Below are positions 1 through 9,887 of a stretch of 64,000 bases of DNA, piece by piece. This DNA is from Trichomonas tenax (lineage: Eukaryota; Parabasalia; Trichomonadida; Trichomonadidae). Under the pieces are notes generated by a model. It saw only the letters and a list, made by a program, of their open reading frames with translations, ran no database searches and was not told the origin of the DNA. The DNA lies in contig JALKBU010000009.1 in the NCBI GenBank assembly GCA_023091735.1, forward strand, positions 82,675-146,674. The letters are read 5' to 3'. The position numbers were made by a program, and so were the translations under genes. The first letter of the stretch is position 1, and each line of letters opens with the position of its first letter.

Positions 1-916
1 TGCTGCAAAATAGCTATATTAATTGTGTCGCATCTAAAATATGTCAAAGCGTTCAAATAAAAAATGTGACGTTCAATCCAGTTTTGGTGGATGATTTTAC
101 AGTAGTGGGTTTGGGAGGGGCTTCGCCCCTCACAATAGAACCAAGCGTTCCGCAAAGCGGTATGCGAGGAAAATTTGCGTACTTTCATTAGGTATTGAGT
201 AAAAAATAACGTCCTTTGCGTATAACTGCCGCATGCTTAATACAAACACTGGGGGCTAGCTATATTTTAGATGTGTACATATAAAACAGCTAAAAATAGA
301 GTTTGGATCGAAATATCACGTCATTTATTTCAAGAAATGCTTTTTGTTATAAAATCATTAGTGAATATCATCTGCAAGAGTCATGGAAACCAAATATTTC
401 ATTATCCTTGTAAAATAGCATATATAAAAAGAAATCAATCGTTTATTCTAATAACAAAACAGCAATACGTAATAAATAACCTAAAGGGCTTGATATCTAT
501 TGCATGCAGAATGCAAACAGTTGTAATGCTGTCTCTGTAAGTGAAAGAATGATGTGTTTATTTTTGCAACTCGAAATGAGCCCATAGATTCTTGATAATA
601 TTTATATGTACTCATTATTAGGAAGAAATCGTTCTAAGGGACCAGGCAGCAAGTCGGAAATATGCTTTTATGAAATCATTGATATATTGATTTGCAGGTT
701 TTAGAGAAATAAGACGAAAAACTGCGACAAAAGCGCATGCAGTGATAATAGAATCGTTACTTGTAAGATTTGAAGGTATTTAAGATTATTGTTTACATGA
801 ATTGTCACATTTATTAACCTTATCACCCCCTTTTCTCTTATTAACCTTATTAAATTATCACTTTTATTTTTTACTTGAGTTTTTCATTTTTGTTTTTTAT
901 GCTCTTACAATAGAGA
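1..916. other. Gene-poor left edge
   Basis: I see no convincing gene. An 89-codon open frame at 271-540 has no recognisable motif and is probably chance. A GC-rich hairpin lies at 116-130 (arms AGGGGC and GCCCCT, loop TTC), followed by a smaller CCGCAAAGCGG hairpin near 152-162. Similar short hairpins occur in the repeat and virus-like blocks at 52-53 kb and 61 kb, so this edge may hold an element remnant. Two copies of ATTAACCTTAT lie at 813-823 and 840-850, ahead of the gene at 917. Confidence 0.4.
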
Positions 917-1900
917 ATGGAGATTTTTCCTCATCCAGTTTATCACAAGAGTCAACGTAAACATCGCAGCAAGTTTTATATCATAATTGTTATGATAATA
1001 TTATCAACGCTTTATTTCATTTCACTGTTCACATGCGTGTACCTTAATGATCATATACTGCAATCTGATTATCCACTTATTACGAAATATCAGCGATTTA
1101 TTTCGATCCAATTTTTAATTAATGGAACAAAAAATCTTATTTCCATCGATATTCACTCTCTCGTAGCGTATATAGACATCTGGAGAGGCCATTGGTGCCC
1201 ATATTATAACGATCGTAATTTTTATATCACTCCACGCGTAAATGAGCTTCTTCAAATAATAAGGACCATTGGAATTCCTGTTTCTCACCTTTCTTTCACC
1301 GCTGAATCAGCAATGATGAATACAAGACAAAGAAAACGTGCTAAATCTGTTATTAGAGGTAGAAACATAACAAAACTGGACAAATACTAGCCAATGCCGA
1401 ACAAAACGTACCACAAATACATTCCTGGATTCGTAGACAAGTGCAATCATAACATAAGCAGATTTAATGTTTACAGAGATCACGGATTCTCTAAAGACAT
1501 TCTTCTCGCTGACGATGATTACTATGTCGCGAGTTTTAAAGAGGCAGCAATGCTATTTTGGGGATTAGGAGCGAAATACGTTTTAATTTTTGGTGAACAC
1601 ACGAATATGTGTTTAATGCACGTGATAATGTATTGCAAAGAAGTTGGAATCGTTCCAGTGATCGTGAGAGACTTAGTGGACTCCGCTTGGGTCTATGAAT
1701 ACCAAAAGCAAACGATTCCTTCACATTCATTAGCGAATAATGCAGTCAACAATTATCTTCAAGAAAATCAAGTTCCAACAATACATTCATATGATTTAAT
1801 TCGAACATTGAACGAAATATCATACAAAAGAGTTTGTCCTAAATACAATCTCGAGGAATCGGCAATGAAATTTAACAACATCAAATGCGTGAAATCATAA
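917..1900 (+). pseudogene. Membrane-anchored isochorismatase-like hydrolase, interrupted by one in-frame TAG
   Basis: Two open frames, 917-1390 (157 codons) and 1394-1900 (168 codons), are in the same frame and separated only by a TAG at 1388-1390 and one CCA codon. The first half has a likely transmembrane or signal-anchor segment at residues 20-43 and the family N-terminal strand with the probable catalytic Asp (YIDIWRGHW, about residue 87). The second half has the typical nucleophile region (VLIFGEHTNMCLMH, Cys73 of that half) followed by a Rossmann-like strand. Cysteine hydrolases of this family need Asp, Lys and Cys on one chain, so the stop separates the triad. The gene is a recent pseudogene, a read-through gene, or carries a sequencing error. 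The substrate cannot be told; the family includes nicotinamidases and isochorismatases. Confidence 0.65.
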
Positions 1901-2190
1901 ATTAATTTCGAAGTTTTTTTGTTTTTCAATAACTCATTTCTTCATTTTTAAAAGATCGATATTGAACACACGAATAGATATCTAGGTTGTTCATTTCTCA
2001 ATTAAAGTTGATTCACAATCAATATTTTTAATTGTTCTTCATTAGAAAACAAATGAAATGTTGAATTTTATATTAGAATATAAAATTCAAGCTCAATATT
2101 TAAGATTGAAACAATAAAATATATAAAGATTCTCTCAGATGTTCGTTAACTAATATCAACATTCAGCTACTAATTTTTTGTAATAATAAC

Positions 2191-2328
2191 ATTTCTTTTT
2201 CTTCGATCATTTTCTAGGATTTTTGTTCCTCTTGTTTTCTCTATTCATTGATCTTCTGCTGCCTTACGCAAAAATATTATTACATTATTTCTCTTGAATT
2301 TCATCATTTTTATTCATCATAACTAATT
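2191..2328 (-). pseudogene. Decayed duplicate fragment of the neighbouring coiled-coil gene
   Basis: This noncoding stretch aligns by eye with 3481-3627 inside the adjacent coiled-coil gene. The shared blocks include ATCTTCTGCTGCC (2251 and 3541) and TCATTTTTATTCATCATAAC (about 2303 and 3604), with one deletion of about 9 bases and scattered substitutions. It has the same orientation as the parent, about 160 bases beyond its stop codon. A further match (TTTTTAATTGTTCTTC near 2025 against 3455) suggests that the duplicate starts farther left and carries an insertion of about 130 bases. It no longer has an open frame. Confidence 0.6.
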
Positions 2329-2486
2329 TGATTTTTTGAAATCCAAATTTCACGAATTGGAGTTGTTCAAGTGAATATCCGACTTTAAGATAGAAGTGTT
2401 TATAAAATAAATTAACATTTGGGTGCTGTAATAATATTTAACACCCAAAATACAAACAAACAAAAAATAAACAAAATTATTAAAAC

Positions 2487-4820
2487 TTAGTTTTGACTCT
2501 TATTCAGTGAATCAGAAGACCTTGAAGCCCTCGATCTTGTCATCTTTATAGCCCTCTGCTCGATCATGTCATAATTGATTCCCATTGACTCAGCGAGTTT
2601 CCTGAGTTTGTCATTCGATGTTCTCTTTAATCCTGCGTTGTTACCCATCGTCGTTTCGAGCATTTTCTCCTTTTCCATTTCTAATTGGACTCTTAATCTT
2701 TGATTCTTCATCCTGAGCATCTCTCTCTGGTTCTGCACTGTCTGCAAAGCACAGAGTCTCATTTGGTATTGCTCTTCTTGCTCTCTTAGCATTACTTGTC
2801 TCTGTCTTTCTCTTCTTTCTAATATCAAGCTCTGATCTTCGTGTTTGATCTCGTTGAGAGTGAGTTCAGAAAATCTCTGTTTCTTGCGCTCCATTTCGCG
2901 TTCTTTCATCGCCTCAATACTCTTCTGGTTGGACATTTCAAGCCGTTCTTCCTTCTTTTGCTGCAATGTTTTATCGAGTTCTGTTTTATTCATTTTAGCT
3001 TTCTCGTGCTTGTTTAATTCCCTTTCTTTGAGTTCAGCAATCTTTGCCTCTCTCTTCTCCATCAGTTTAGAGAATTCTTGATCGTGCTTTTGCATCTTTA
3101 ACTCTGTTGCAGCGCGTTTTCGTTCAATTTGTTCATCAACTTTCTTTTGTGCTGCCAAAACTCTATTGCGTTCTTCTTCATTTTTAAGTGCTGATTTCTG
3201 TCTCGCAGCTCTTAGTTCGCTCTCCCTCATCTCTCTAAACTTATCCTGTCTGACCTGCTCAACCATTGATCTTTCCAAGTAAACTCTTTCTTTTTCTTCT
3301 CTCTCTTTTCTTTCCAAATCTTCAGCGATATTTTTATGTCTTTGTCTTTCGATTTCTTCCTGTTCGAATTTCTTCTTGCGTTCGATCTCCTGCTGCTTCT
3401 TCGTCTGATCGAAACTGTCGAGGCGTTGTTTTGTTGCTTCGACAACAGCAGCGTTTTTAATTGTTCTTCGAATTACGATATTTTCCTTTTCTTCAATAAC
3501 TTTCGAAGCTTTTTGTTCTTCTTGTTTTCTCTTCTCATCAATCTTCTGCTGCCTGAGGCGCATATATTCCTGCATTCTTTTCTCTTCCTGTTCCTGAATT
3601 TCGTCATTTTTATTCATCATAACTAATGAGAAAATAACTTGTTCGACAGATTTGTTTCTGACTTGCTGTAGCTTAGCCATGCGTGCTCGTTCGAGTTCTA
3701 AGAATGAATTTCCATCAGAAAGTTCAGGTGGCGCAGATTTCGTCATTATAATTTGCATTTGCTGATTTCTTTTGATGATTCGTTGTCTCTCGTCCATAAC
3801 ATCCTTAATTGCGCTGTCAACACGATGCTGTAGTTTTGATCTGACTTGAGATCTTAAATCTTCGTCTTCGAATTTAGATAATTCTTCTTCTGTAGGATAA
3901 CTGATATCTTGAAGTGATAGTCCGAGATTTTTCATTGCGTTTTTAGATACTTTTTCTGTAATTTTGCTTGGATTTGAAGGATCGAACTCATCTATTGAAA
4001 CTTCTTCTTCTGGTGGTTTCTTATTCTGTTTATCGCGTGAATTATCAGAGTTTGGCGCTGTGTTTTCATGATTCGATGAAGAAAGCGGTGATTTCTGTTC
4101 TTCTGGGAGTTGCCTTAATTCTGGCGGTGCTGAAGTCGCAACAGGCGGAAGCTGCTTCTTCTGCGATAATGTAGCACGCATTTTTGGAAATGTATTCGTT
4201 GGCTTTTGAATGATTGGCTTCAAAGTCTTTTTCGCTGGTGCATTTAAGTAAATTATATCATTCTGCTGCGGTTTTGGTGATGCTGGCTTCGATTGCTGTG
4301 GTTTTAATTCCTCGTAAACGCTTATATCTTGTGCAGTTTGAAATCTAAATCCGTCATCGCGATCAGAGTCTTTTGGTGAGTTTGATAGTGACGGAAGTAT
4401 CAGTGAGCGCTGATTATTCGGAATTGTCAACGCATCAAGTTTTTTCTTCAATGACGGCAAACTTGGCGTGTTTTGAGACTCAGGGCGGGCTTCATATTCT
4501 TTTTCTGACGGAATGAAGTTGTTTTGCACTTCGATTTCCTCTTTATAGTCGTTATTTTCTTCATTATAATCGTTATTTAAGTTTTCTGTTTCCTGATAGA
4601 AGTCGCTGTCATCGACATCTTCGTCCTCCTTTTTGAAGACCAGCCCTATCGTGTTATTTTCGAACTGTTGGTTTGAATTTTGCGTGTCGTCAAAGAAAGA
4701 GTCATCTGATGGTAAATCGTCCGAGTGCTCTTTGGAGGCTTTCGGAATTTCGCTAAATTCGGGAATTGAGTCTCCGTTCATTTCGCCATCGTCTGAAAAA
4801 GAATCAAAATCATCGCTCAT
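2487..4820 (-). CDS. Large charged coiled-coil protein, acidic N-terminus
   Basis: A 777-residue protein of unknown specific function. Residues 1-110 are very acidic, rich in Asp, Glu and Ser. Residues 110-290 are low-complexity and proline- and glutamine-rich. From about residue 330 to 740 the sequence is almost continuous Glu/Lys/Arg/Gln heptads, as in trichohyalin-like or cytoskeletal coiled-coil proteins. A short basic Ser/Arg-rich tail ends the protein. There is no signal peptide or membrane segment. The ATG at 4818-4820 follows an A-rich stretch. Three TTTACATGACA elements lie 35-180 bases upstream. A role in cytoskeleton or scaffold is inference from composition only. Confidence 0.85.
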   Translation of the reverse strand: MSDDFDSFSDDGEMNGDSIPEFSEIPKASKEHSDDLPSDDSFFDDTQNSNQQFENNTIGLVFKKEDEDVDDSDFYQETENLNNDYNEENNDYKEEIEVQNNFIPSEKEYEARPESQNTPSLPSLKKKLDALTIPNNQRSLILPSLSNSPKDSDRDDGFRFQTAQDISVYEELKPQQSKPASPKPQQNDIIYLNAPAKKTLKPIIQKPTNTFPKMRATLSQKKQLPPVATSAPPELRQLPEEQKSPLSSSNHENTAPNSDNSRDKQNKKPPEEEVSIDEFDPSNPSKITEKVSKNAMKNLGLSLQDISYPTEEELSKFEDEDLRSQVRSKLQHRVDSAIKDVMDERQRIIKRNQQMQIIMTKSAPPELSDGNSFLELERARMAKLQQVRNKSVEQVIFSLVMMNKNDEIQEQEEKRMQEYMRLRQQKIDEKRKQEEQKASKVIEEKENIVIRRTIKNAAVVEATKQRLDSFDQTKKQQEIERKKKFEQEEIERQRHKNIAEDLERKEREEKERVYLERSMVEQVRQDKFREMRESELRAARQKSALKNEEERNRVLAAQKKVDEQIERKRAATELKMQKHDQEFSKLMEKREAKIAELKERELNKHEKAKMNKTELDKTLQQKKEERLEMSNQKSIEAMKEREMERKKQRFSELTLNEIKHEDQSLILERRERQRQVMLREQEEQYQMRLCALQTVQNQREMLRMKNQRLRVQLEMEKEKMLETTMGNNAGLKRTSNDKLRKLAESMGINYDMIEQRAIKMTRSRASRSSDSLNKSQN

Positions 4821-5357
4821 TTTTTGGTTGACAAATTTTAGAAATAACAGATACTTTACATGACAAAGATTTTTCTTACATTATTTACTTGACAAAATTT
4901 GACCAAATCGATCACTTTACATTGCAATTCTGTTAATATTACATAGCAGAAAAAATCAAATATATTACTTTACATGACATTTTCAAATTTTTTACATGAC
5001 AAAAAATATATTATCATTCCAGAATCCACTACAAAATCAATGTTTTACCTATGTTACAATAAATATACCATTTCATACATTGTTAAATTCATTTACCAAA
5101 CTATAATAGAATTTAATTTCATAATATATTATTATCAATAAATATTTTGATTTGAAAATTGAATTCATTTGAAATAGTTATAGCTATGCTAATATAGCAA
5201 AACTATATCATTAACATATAGTGATTCTGTTAAATAACAATTAAATCAAATGTTATATAAAATAATTGTTCAAAAATATAATGGAGTAGTAGATTTCGAA
5301 ATAGTGTATCTAATATATCATGAAACAAAACAACAATTTTATAATATAAAAAACAAA
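4821..5357. other. AT-rich spacer with promoter-like repeats
   Basis: No gene seen. The left 180 bases carry the three copies of TTTACATGACA described separately. The remainder is simple AT-rich DNA up to the 3' end of the bromodomain gene. Confidence 0.7.
4855..5001 (-). promoter_or_regulatory. Cluster of three TTTACATGACA elements
   Basis: Exact copies of TTTACATGACA start at 4855, 4969 and 4991, all in one orientation, upstream of the coiled-coil gene that begins at 4820. Read on the gene strand the element is TGTCATGTAAA. It recurs upstream of many genes in this window, so a promoter or transcription-factor site is inferred. Confidence 0.55.
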
Positions 5358-5960
5358 TTATTCTTTTGGAGGTTTAAGCACTTTAATAATCTCTAAAACT
5401 TTGTTCTTCTCTTTATTTTCGAGGAAAGCCCATATTTTCTTTAATGAATCTGATTTATATGGCGTTGTAACAGCATCGAGAGTTTTTTTCATATCATTAG
5501 TGAGCATATTGTCCTGAAACCATTCCGGAAGTGTAATGGATGGCGTAAATGATACTTCTGGAGGCGCATGTTCAATATGATAATCTAATGCTTTTGATCC
5601 TTCTTGTAATAGTCGAAATAGTTCTTCATCGTAACACGTTGGCTTATTTTTGAGCCATTTGTTTGCCATTTTCATTATGTCTTCGCCAACTAATGCCAAC
5701 ATACTTTTCTTTCCGTTGAATATTTCAGCATTTTTGCAAATTAGCTTTATGTCATTGTAAAACTGATCTATGGAAGTGTAAACGCTGCCATTTAATTTCT
5801 TTTTCATTGTGTGAAAATCCATTGGTTTTTTGATAATATCATAGTAATCAGGAGCAGCGTCTTTCTCTGGATCAACAGGTTTTCTGAGAGGAATTGTCAT
5901 CGGTGATTGCATCATTTCATTGAGTAATGATTGGCAATAGTAAAAATCAAATTCATCCAT
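5358..5960 (-). CDS. Small bromodomain protein
   Basis: A 200-residue protein with one bromodomain over about residues 5-115. It shows the ZA-loop signature with Pro, Val and APDYYDIIKKPMDF, then the helix with LICKNAEIFN, which contains the conserved acetyl-lysine-binding Asn. Bromodomains read acetylated lysines on histones, so a nuclear chromatin role is expected. The C-terminal 85 residues are helical and unrecognised, perhaps an ET-like or dimerising part. The longest frame begins at a GTG four codons earlier; the first ATG at 5958-5960 is preferred. The start is preceded by AAAAGTGCCAAGCAAA, matching a start-proximal element shared with three other genes. Confidence 0.88.
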   Translation of the reverse strand: MDEFDFYYCQSLLNEMMQSPMTIPLRKPVDPEKDAAPDYYDIIKKPMDFHTMKKKLNGSVYTSIDQFYNDIKLICKNAEIFNGKKSMLALVGEDIMKMANKWLKNKPTCYDEELFRLLQEGSKALDYHIEHAPPEVSFTPSITLPEWFQDNMLTNDMKKTLDAVTTPYKSDSLKKIWAFLENKEKNKVLEIIKVLKPPKE

Positions 5961-6152
5961 TTTGCTTGGCACTTTTCTATTTCAATTTAATTTTTATTAG
6001 ATATTTATTCACTACATAAAATGTATTTCACTTTTTGCCATATAGCTAATCAAAAATATTATCAAAAATTATGGCCTCTTATGAAATAATATAAGATTTA
6101 TTATCTAAACATATGATTTTAAAATGAATTTTCAAAATCAAAATCAAATTTC

Positions 6153-7277
6153 ATGCTGTTTCTTTCATTTCTGTTTCTCCAACTTTGGGGGAAAGAAGGG
6201 ACTGAAGAAATGACGAAAAACAGCCAAAAAGCAAAATATACACAGAGTACGCTATATAATTCCACAAAATCTCCATTTGGTATTATATCAGGTTATTCTT
6301 TCGACGACAAGCACCAGAATGAGTTTTACAAACTTTTGGTGCTCGGACACAACATTCAAAATATGATACCTCGTGTTGACAGAATTCTTTTAATTCCAAC
6401 GAATTTTCACGTTTTGAATTCAAATATTCATTTATTAAGTCAAGTATGGAATGTCATACTGAGACTCAATTATCCACAGTTTCGTTGCTATGCAAGCTTC
6501 CAAAATCAAGAAATTAACCATGAATGGTTCCGATTTCAGTCATTTTCGCTGAAAATGTACAAAAAATTACTCTTTGTCGATCACAATATCGTTTTTATCA
6601 ACAACCCCGATGCTATTTTCTCATTTCCTACTCCTTCTGCGCCAAATGATTATAATTCATACGGAATCACTTATTTTGGCGTTGCACATAACTACAGATT
6701 CTTCCTTTTTGAGCCGAATATAGATATGTATTACAAAATCTTAAACCAAACTTGCCATTGGCTCGATAATCCGTATAATCATCAATATAAATACGATGTG
6801 TTTTCGACAGTATCTATAGGACCTTATGATAACGGTGTCTTGCATGAGATTTATGGTATAGAAACAAATACAATGCCTTATTATACAAATATTCTTATTG
6901 GAGCAGGAAAATTATCAAATAAGGTCGAATACTTGGATCCTCGAATTATTTCATTTACTTTCAGTGAACAAAGTCCACCATGGAGTGGTTTCACAATCCC
7001 AGATCTCTATTGGAAAGAGATTGCTGAACAAGCATTTAATTTTCTTGATGTTAATTTCCCACACAAGATTAAGTCACGCCAAGAAGATAAAAAGATTCAC
7101 GAATTCATTAAAAACAAATTGAGATTAGTTCAATATCCAATTTACAAGCATGTTGAGTGTAATGCCGAGTTTGTAAGTTTCTCAAGTGCTAGTGTCATCA
7201 TTAGAAGTGGTTGTTTATTAATTTTTGGTTTAGCAATCATATCCGTTGTTAAGAAGATGAATTATTTATATGAGTGA
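6153..7277 (+). CDS. GT8-like glycosyltransferase, signal peptide and C-terminal membrane anchor
   Basis: A 374-residue protein. Residues 1-13 are a hydrophobic signal peptide. Residues 41-330 resemble family 8 (glycogenin or galactinol synthase-like) enzymes: an N-terminal nucleotide-sugar strand (FGIISGYSFDD), the block YKKLLFVDHNIVFINNPD corresponding to the family metal-binding region, a following AAP-like PSAPNDYNSYGITYFG, and a late SGFTIPDLYW where the family has a sugar-donor motif. The usual DxD is DHN here (143-145), so metal binding may be altered. A membrane segment lies at about 348-368 with a short basic tail. The topology suggests a secretory-pathway protein with a lumenal catalytic domain. 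Donor and acceptor are unknown, and it could be an inactive homologue. Confidence 0.65.
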   Translation: MLFLSFLFLQLWGKEGTEEMTKNSQKAKYTQSTLYNSTKSPFGIISGYSFDDKHQNEFYKLLVLGHNIQNMIPRVDRILLIPTNFHVLNSNIHLLSQVWNVILRLNYPQFRCYASFQNQEINHEWFRFQSFSLKMYKKLLFVDHNIVFINNPDAIFSFPTPSAPNDYNSYGITYFGVAHNYRFFLFEPNIDMYYKILNQTCHWLDNPYNHQYKYDVFSTVSIGPYDNGVLHEIYGIETNTMPYYTNILIGAGKLSNKVEYLDPRIISFTFSEQSPPWSGFTIPDLYWKEIAEQAFNFLDVNFPHKIKSRQEDKKIHEFIKNKLRLVQYPIYKHVECNAEFVSFSSASVIIRSGCLLIFGLAIISVVKKMNYLYE

Positions 7278-7457
7278 TGGATATGTTATTTGTTCCGTAA
7301 TAAATTGTTTGAATATGTTGTTATTTGTTCTTTAGTATAGTGGTTGATGAAATTATATCTTTTTATAGTTTAGCAATATATCACTCATTATGTGAACAAT
7401 ATGATAGAAAAAATGATATTTTAAGACAAATCTACTGTGAAGAAGTCATTTTTCAAA

Positions 7458-7964
7458 ATGAAAAGAGTTCTATTTCTTCTTCCAAAATATGATGTTCTCA
7501 ATTTGATTCAAGGTGTTAAGGATTCATTTGAAAATACAGAGAAATACAATGTCATCGATTTTATTAAAGATAAAACTGATATAGCAAATATAATATTAAA
7601 TGATTCATTAAATTACTTCATTCTGATGAAGTCAGAGACACAAACTCAGACAATATTATCTATTAATCATGCAATTAAGTTAACTCATGTAATTTGTTTT
7701 TATTCTCCATCAAATAAAAATGAAACAAACGCAGATATTTCAGAATTTCAATATGATGACTCTCTGTTTGATGTCCTTGATCAGAATAGAATTCCATCAT
7801 TGATAATTGATTTAGATTTCATTGATTTGGAAAGTATATGCGATTTTCTTAATCAAGATGAATACCATTTTGCAGCAGATGGCGCCTCTGAGTCAAGTTC
7901 TGATGAAGCACAAGAAAATATGTCACATGAAGATTTCCTCAAAATGATTGCGGAAGCTAATTGA
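7458..7964 (+). CDS. Hypothetical protein with alternating strand/helix fold
   Basis: A 168-residue protein that I do not recognise. It begins with a hydrophobic strand (MKRVLFLLPKYD), continues with alternating beta and alpha segments like a small nucleotide-binding-type fold but without a P-loop, and ends in a Ser/Glu/Asp-rich linker and a short acidic helix (SHEDFLKMIAEAN). The pattern distantly recalls the nucleotide-free Rab-like domain of adaptin-binding p34 proteins, but this is weak. The ATG at 7458 is chosen over the GTG at 7437. It lies 180 bases after the GT8-like gene on the same strand. Confidence 0.6.
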   Translation: MKRVLFLLPKYDVLNLIQGVKDSFENTEKYNVIDFIKDKTDIANIILNDSLNYFILMKSETQTQTILSINHAIKLTHVICFYSPSNKNETNADISEFQYDDSLFDVLDQNRIPSLIIDLDFIDLESICDFLNQDEYHFAADGASESSSDEAQENMSHEDFLKMIAEAN

Positions 7965-8299
7965 ATTTTTCATATTTACAACCCACATAGTTATAATACA
8001 TCGTTGTTTGATCAAATAAAAACATATTATTTATGTTAATTTTTCAAAAGGGATTTAGGGTGTTTATCATTGTTAAATCATATACGCTCATCTGTTGTAT
8101 GCGAAAGACTAATGTTTTGTCTTATAAAATTGATCTTAAGTCATTGATTTTTGATTATTCCAAATTTATCAATGATATCAATGTATAATATTGGTTGCAC
8201 CAAAACAAAATGATGCACAAAATATAAAAACAGTTTATAATTCGAAATTCATGATATAAAATAAAACAAATATATAAAATTACATAATTATAATCCAAC
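7965..8299. other. Convergent intergenic spacer
   Basis: This AT-rich spacer lies between the 3' ends of two convergent genes. I see no gene, repeat or clear terminator in it. Confidence 0.6.
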
Positions 8300-9208
8300 T
8301 CAGTCAGGAAATACAACAGCTTCATTAAGTTTTCTTGGTAGTATCTTTGGAAGCTTCGGATTCATTGTTTCAAATAACTGAGTGTATTCATCTTTAACAG
8401 ATTCCGGAAATGTTGATGCCTTTATATACATCCTGGACCTGGATCTCTTCTTCACTGGCTCAGTTGATGCTGCCACACTCATCTTGTCATCATGAGCAAA
8501 TCCAACTGTATCAGGCAATGGAGCCCTCGTTATATGCGCAGCAGCCTCAAACTTTTCCTTCTGAATCCTTGCAAACGCGTTTCTCTCTTCTTCCTCTTTC
8601 TGTTCACGCAATCTCGTTGCTACTCTTATTTGCTTTGCTCTCTTTGAAACTATCGAATCAGCATCTGACAGTGGCAGAGAACGAAGGAATTCAAGCATTG
8701 ATTGAGGTTTACGCTGTGCTGCGAAAGTTCTTGATACGTTAATTTTATTGCGTTCAGATTTTGTAATTTCGAGGCCATCCAAGGTCTCAAGGTTCGGAAA
8801 TTTTTCTATAATCATTGAGCGGTAGCCTTTTATCTGTGTAATTTCGTTACCTCTGAGATCTAAAACTTCGAGATTGCGTAAGTGACTTGTCTGTTTTAAG
8901 AACTGCTCTATTGACTCGAACTTGTTGTTGGCAAGATAAAGAACGCGGAGAAATGTTTGCTTTTTCAAATCGAGTTCATTTAAATAGTTATTTCTAGCAT
9001 CTATTATAGTAAGCCTTATACATGGCTGAAGGTTGTTAAGGATTGTTAGCTTGTTATTCGTGAGAAATAAAACTTGTAGATTTGGAAAAAGTTTTAATTG
9101 ATTTGGCTCAATGCTCGTTAGACCCATTCTGTCGAGAACTATCTCTTCCATGTCATATGGTTTAACAGAGCACTTCGCAGCGATGCCTAAGAAGGGATTT
9201 TTCTTCAT
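8300..9208 (-). CDS. SDS22-like leucine-rich-repeat protein with LRR cap
   Basis: A 302-residue protein. Residues about 20-150 hold five or six SDS22-type leucine-rich repeats (for example LQVLFLTNNKL, LRVLYLANNKF, LEVLDLRGNEI) closed by an LRR-cap motif (YRSMIIEKFPNLETLDG). Residues 190-230 are a charged helix and the tail is basic (KKRSRSRMYIK). This architecture is common in axonemal and centrosomal LRR proteins, which fits other flagellar genes in the window, but the exact orthologue is not clear. The ATG at 9206-9208 follows an A-rich stretch. GTAAAGTGACA-like elements lie about 110-150 bases upstream. Confidence 0.82.
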   Translation of the reverse strand: MKKNPFLGIAAKCSVKPYDMEEIVLDRMGLTSIEPNQLKLFPNLQVLFLTNNKLTILNNLQPCIRLTIIDARNNYLNELDLKKQTFLRVLYLANNKFESIEQFLKQTSHLRNLEVLDLRGNEITQIKGYRSMIIEKFPNLETLDGLEITKSERNKINVSRTFAAQRKPQSMLEFLRSLPLSDADSIVSKRAKQIRVATRLREQKEEEERNAFARIQKEKFEAAAHITRAPLPDTVGFAHDDKMSVAASTEPVKKRSRSRMYIKASTFPESVKDEYTQLFETMNPKLPKILPRKLNEAVVFPD

Positions 9209-9887
9209 TATTTTTTCTGTGATTTACATAAATTAATCGTTATTTAATATAAATTGAGCAAATGATTTTTGGAGTGTTACCATCCCGTTTTTTCAATAAA
9301 AAAGTCTGATAAAATCTTGTAAAGTGACATAAATCAACGTAAAGTGTCAAAATATATTGGAAAAATGCCAAATAAAATATTTTTTGTCATGCAAAAAGTC
9401 AAATTCTTGAATGATTGAATAGGTGGTTGAAGGATTTTGACAAAATTTCCTCGACATTATAAATCCATTTTTAAAACGCTTCTCGATCAACTTCTCTGTT
9501 TGATAATATATTTATATCATGGTATAAAACAGATTCAATCATTCTTGCGTTGTAAAAGTTCAATATTTCATATATTTCATGAAATTATTTGATGATTACA
9601 AAATATATAAAAATTAAGCCTTGAGCTTTATTGCACATAATAGCAACAGAAATTTATATTTATTGGGAAGTAAATGGCTGTTTGTCATACAAGAATAATA
9701 ATTTTAGAGTTTCTTTAATCATGAAACAGTACAAAATCTTTTTAGATTTCTAATTAGATCTTTGTGCTTTGCCATACATCTAAAGAACAAAGCCAAAACT
9801 TAAAGTTGAAAGATATAAGATTAATTTATAATAAACAAACAAAATAATAAGTGGAACATTATCAACACAGGCAGTGTATGTCGTGAG
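9209..9887. other. Intergenic, upstream of the LRR gene
   Basis: No gene seen. Around 9318-9349 two variants of the upstream element (GTAAAGTGACA and GTAAAGTGTCA) stand close together, with TGTCATGCAAA near 9387. The rest is AT-rich. Confidence 0.55.

Noticed and set aside
271..540. 89-codon plus-strand open frame
   Set aside because: No motif, AT-driven composition, no upstream element at a sensible distance.
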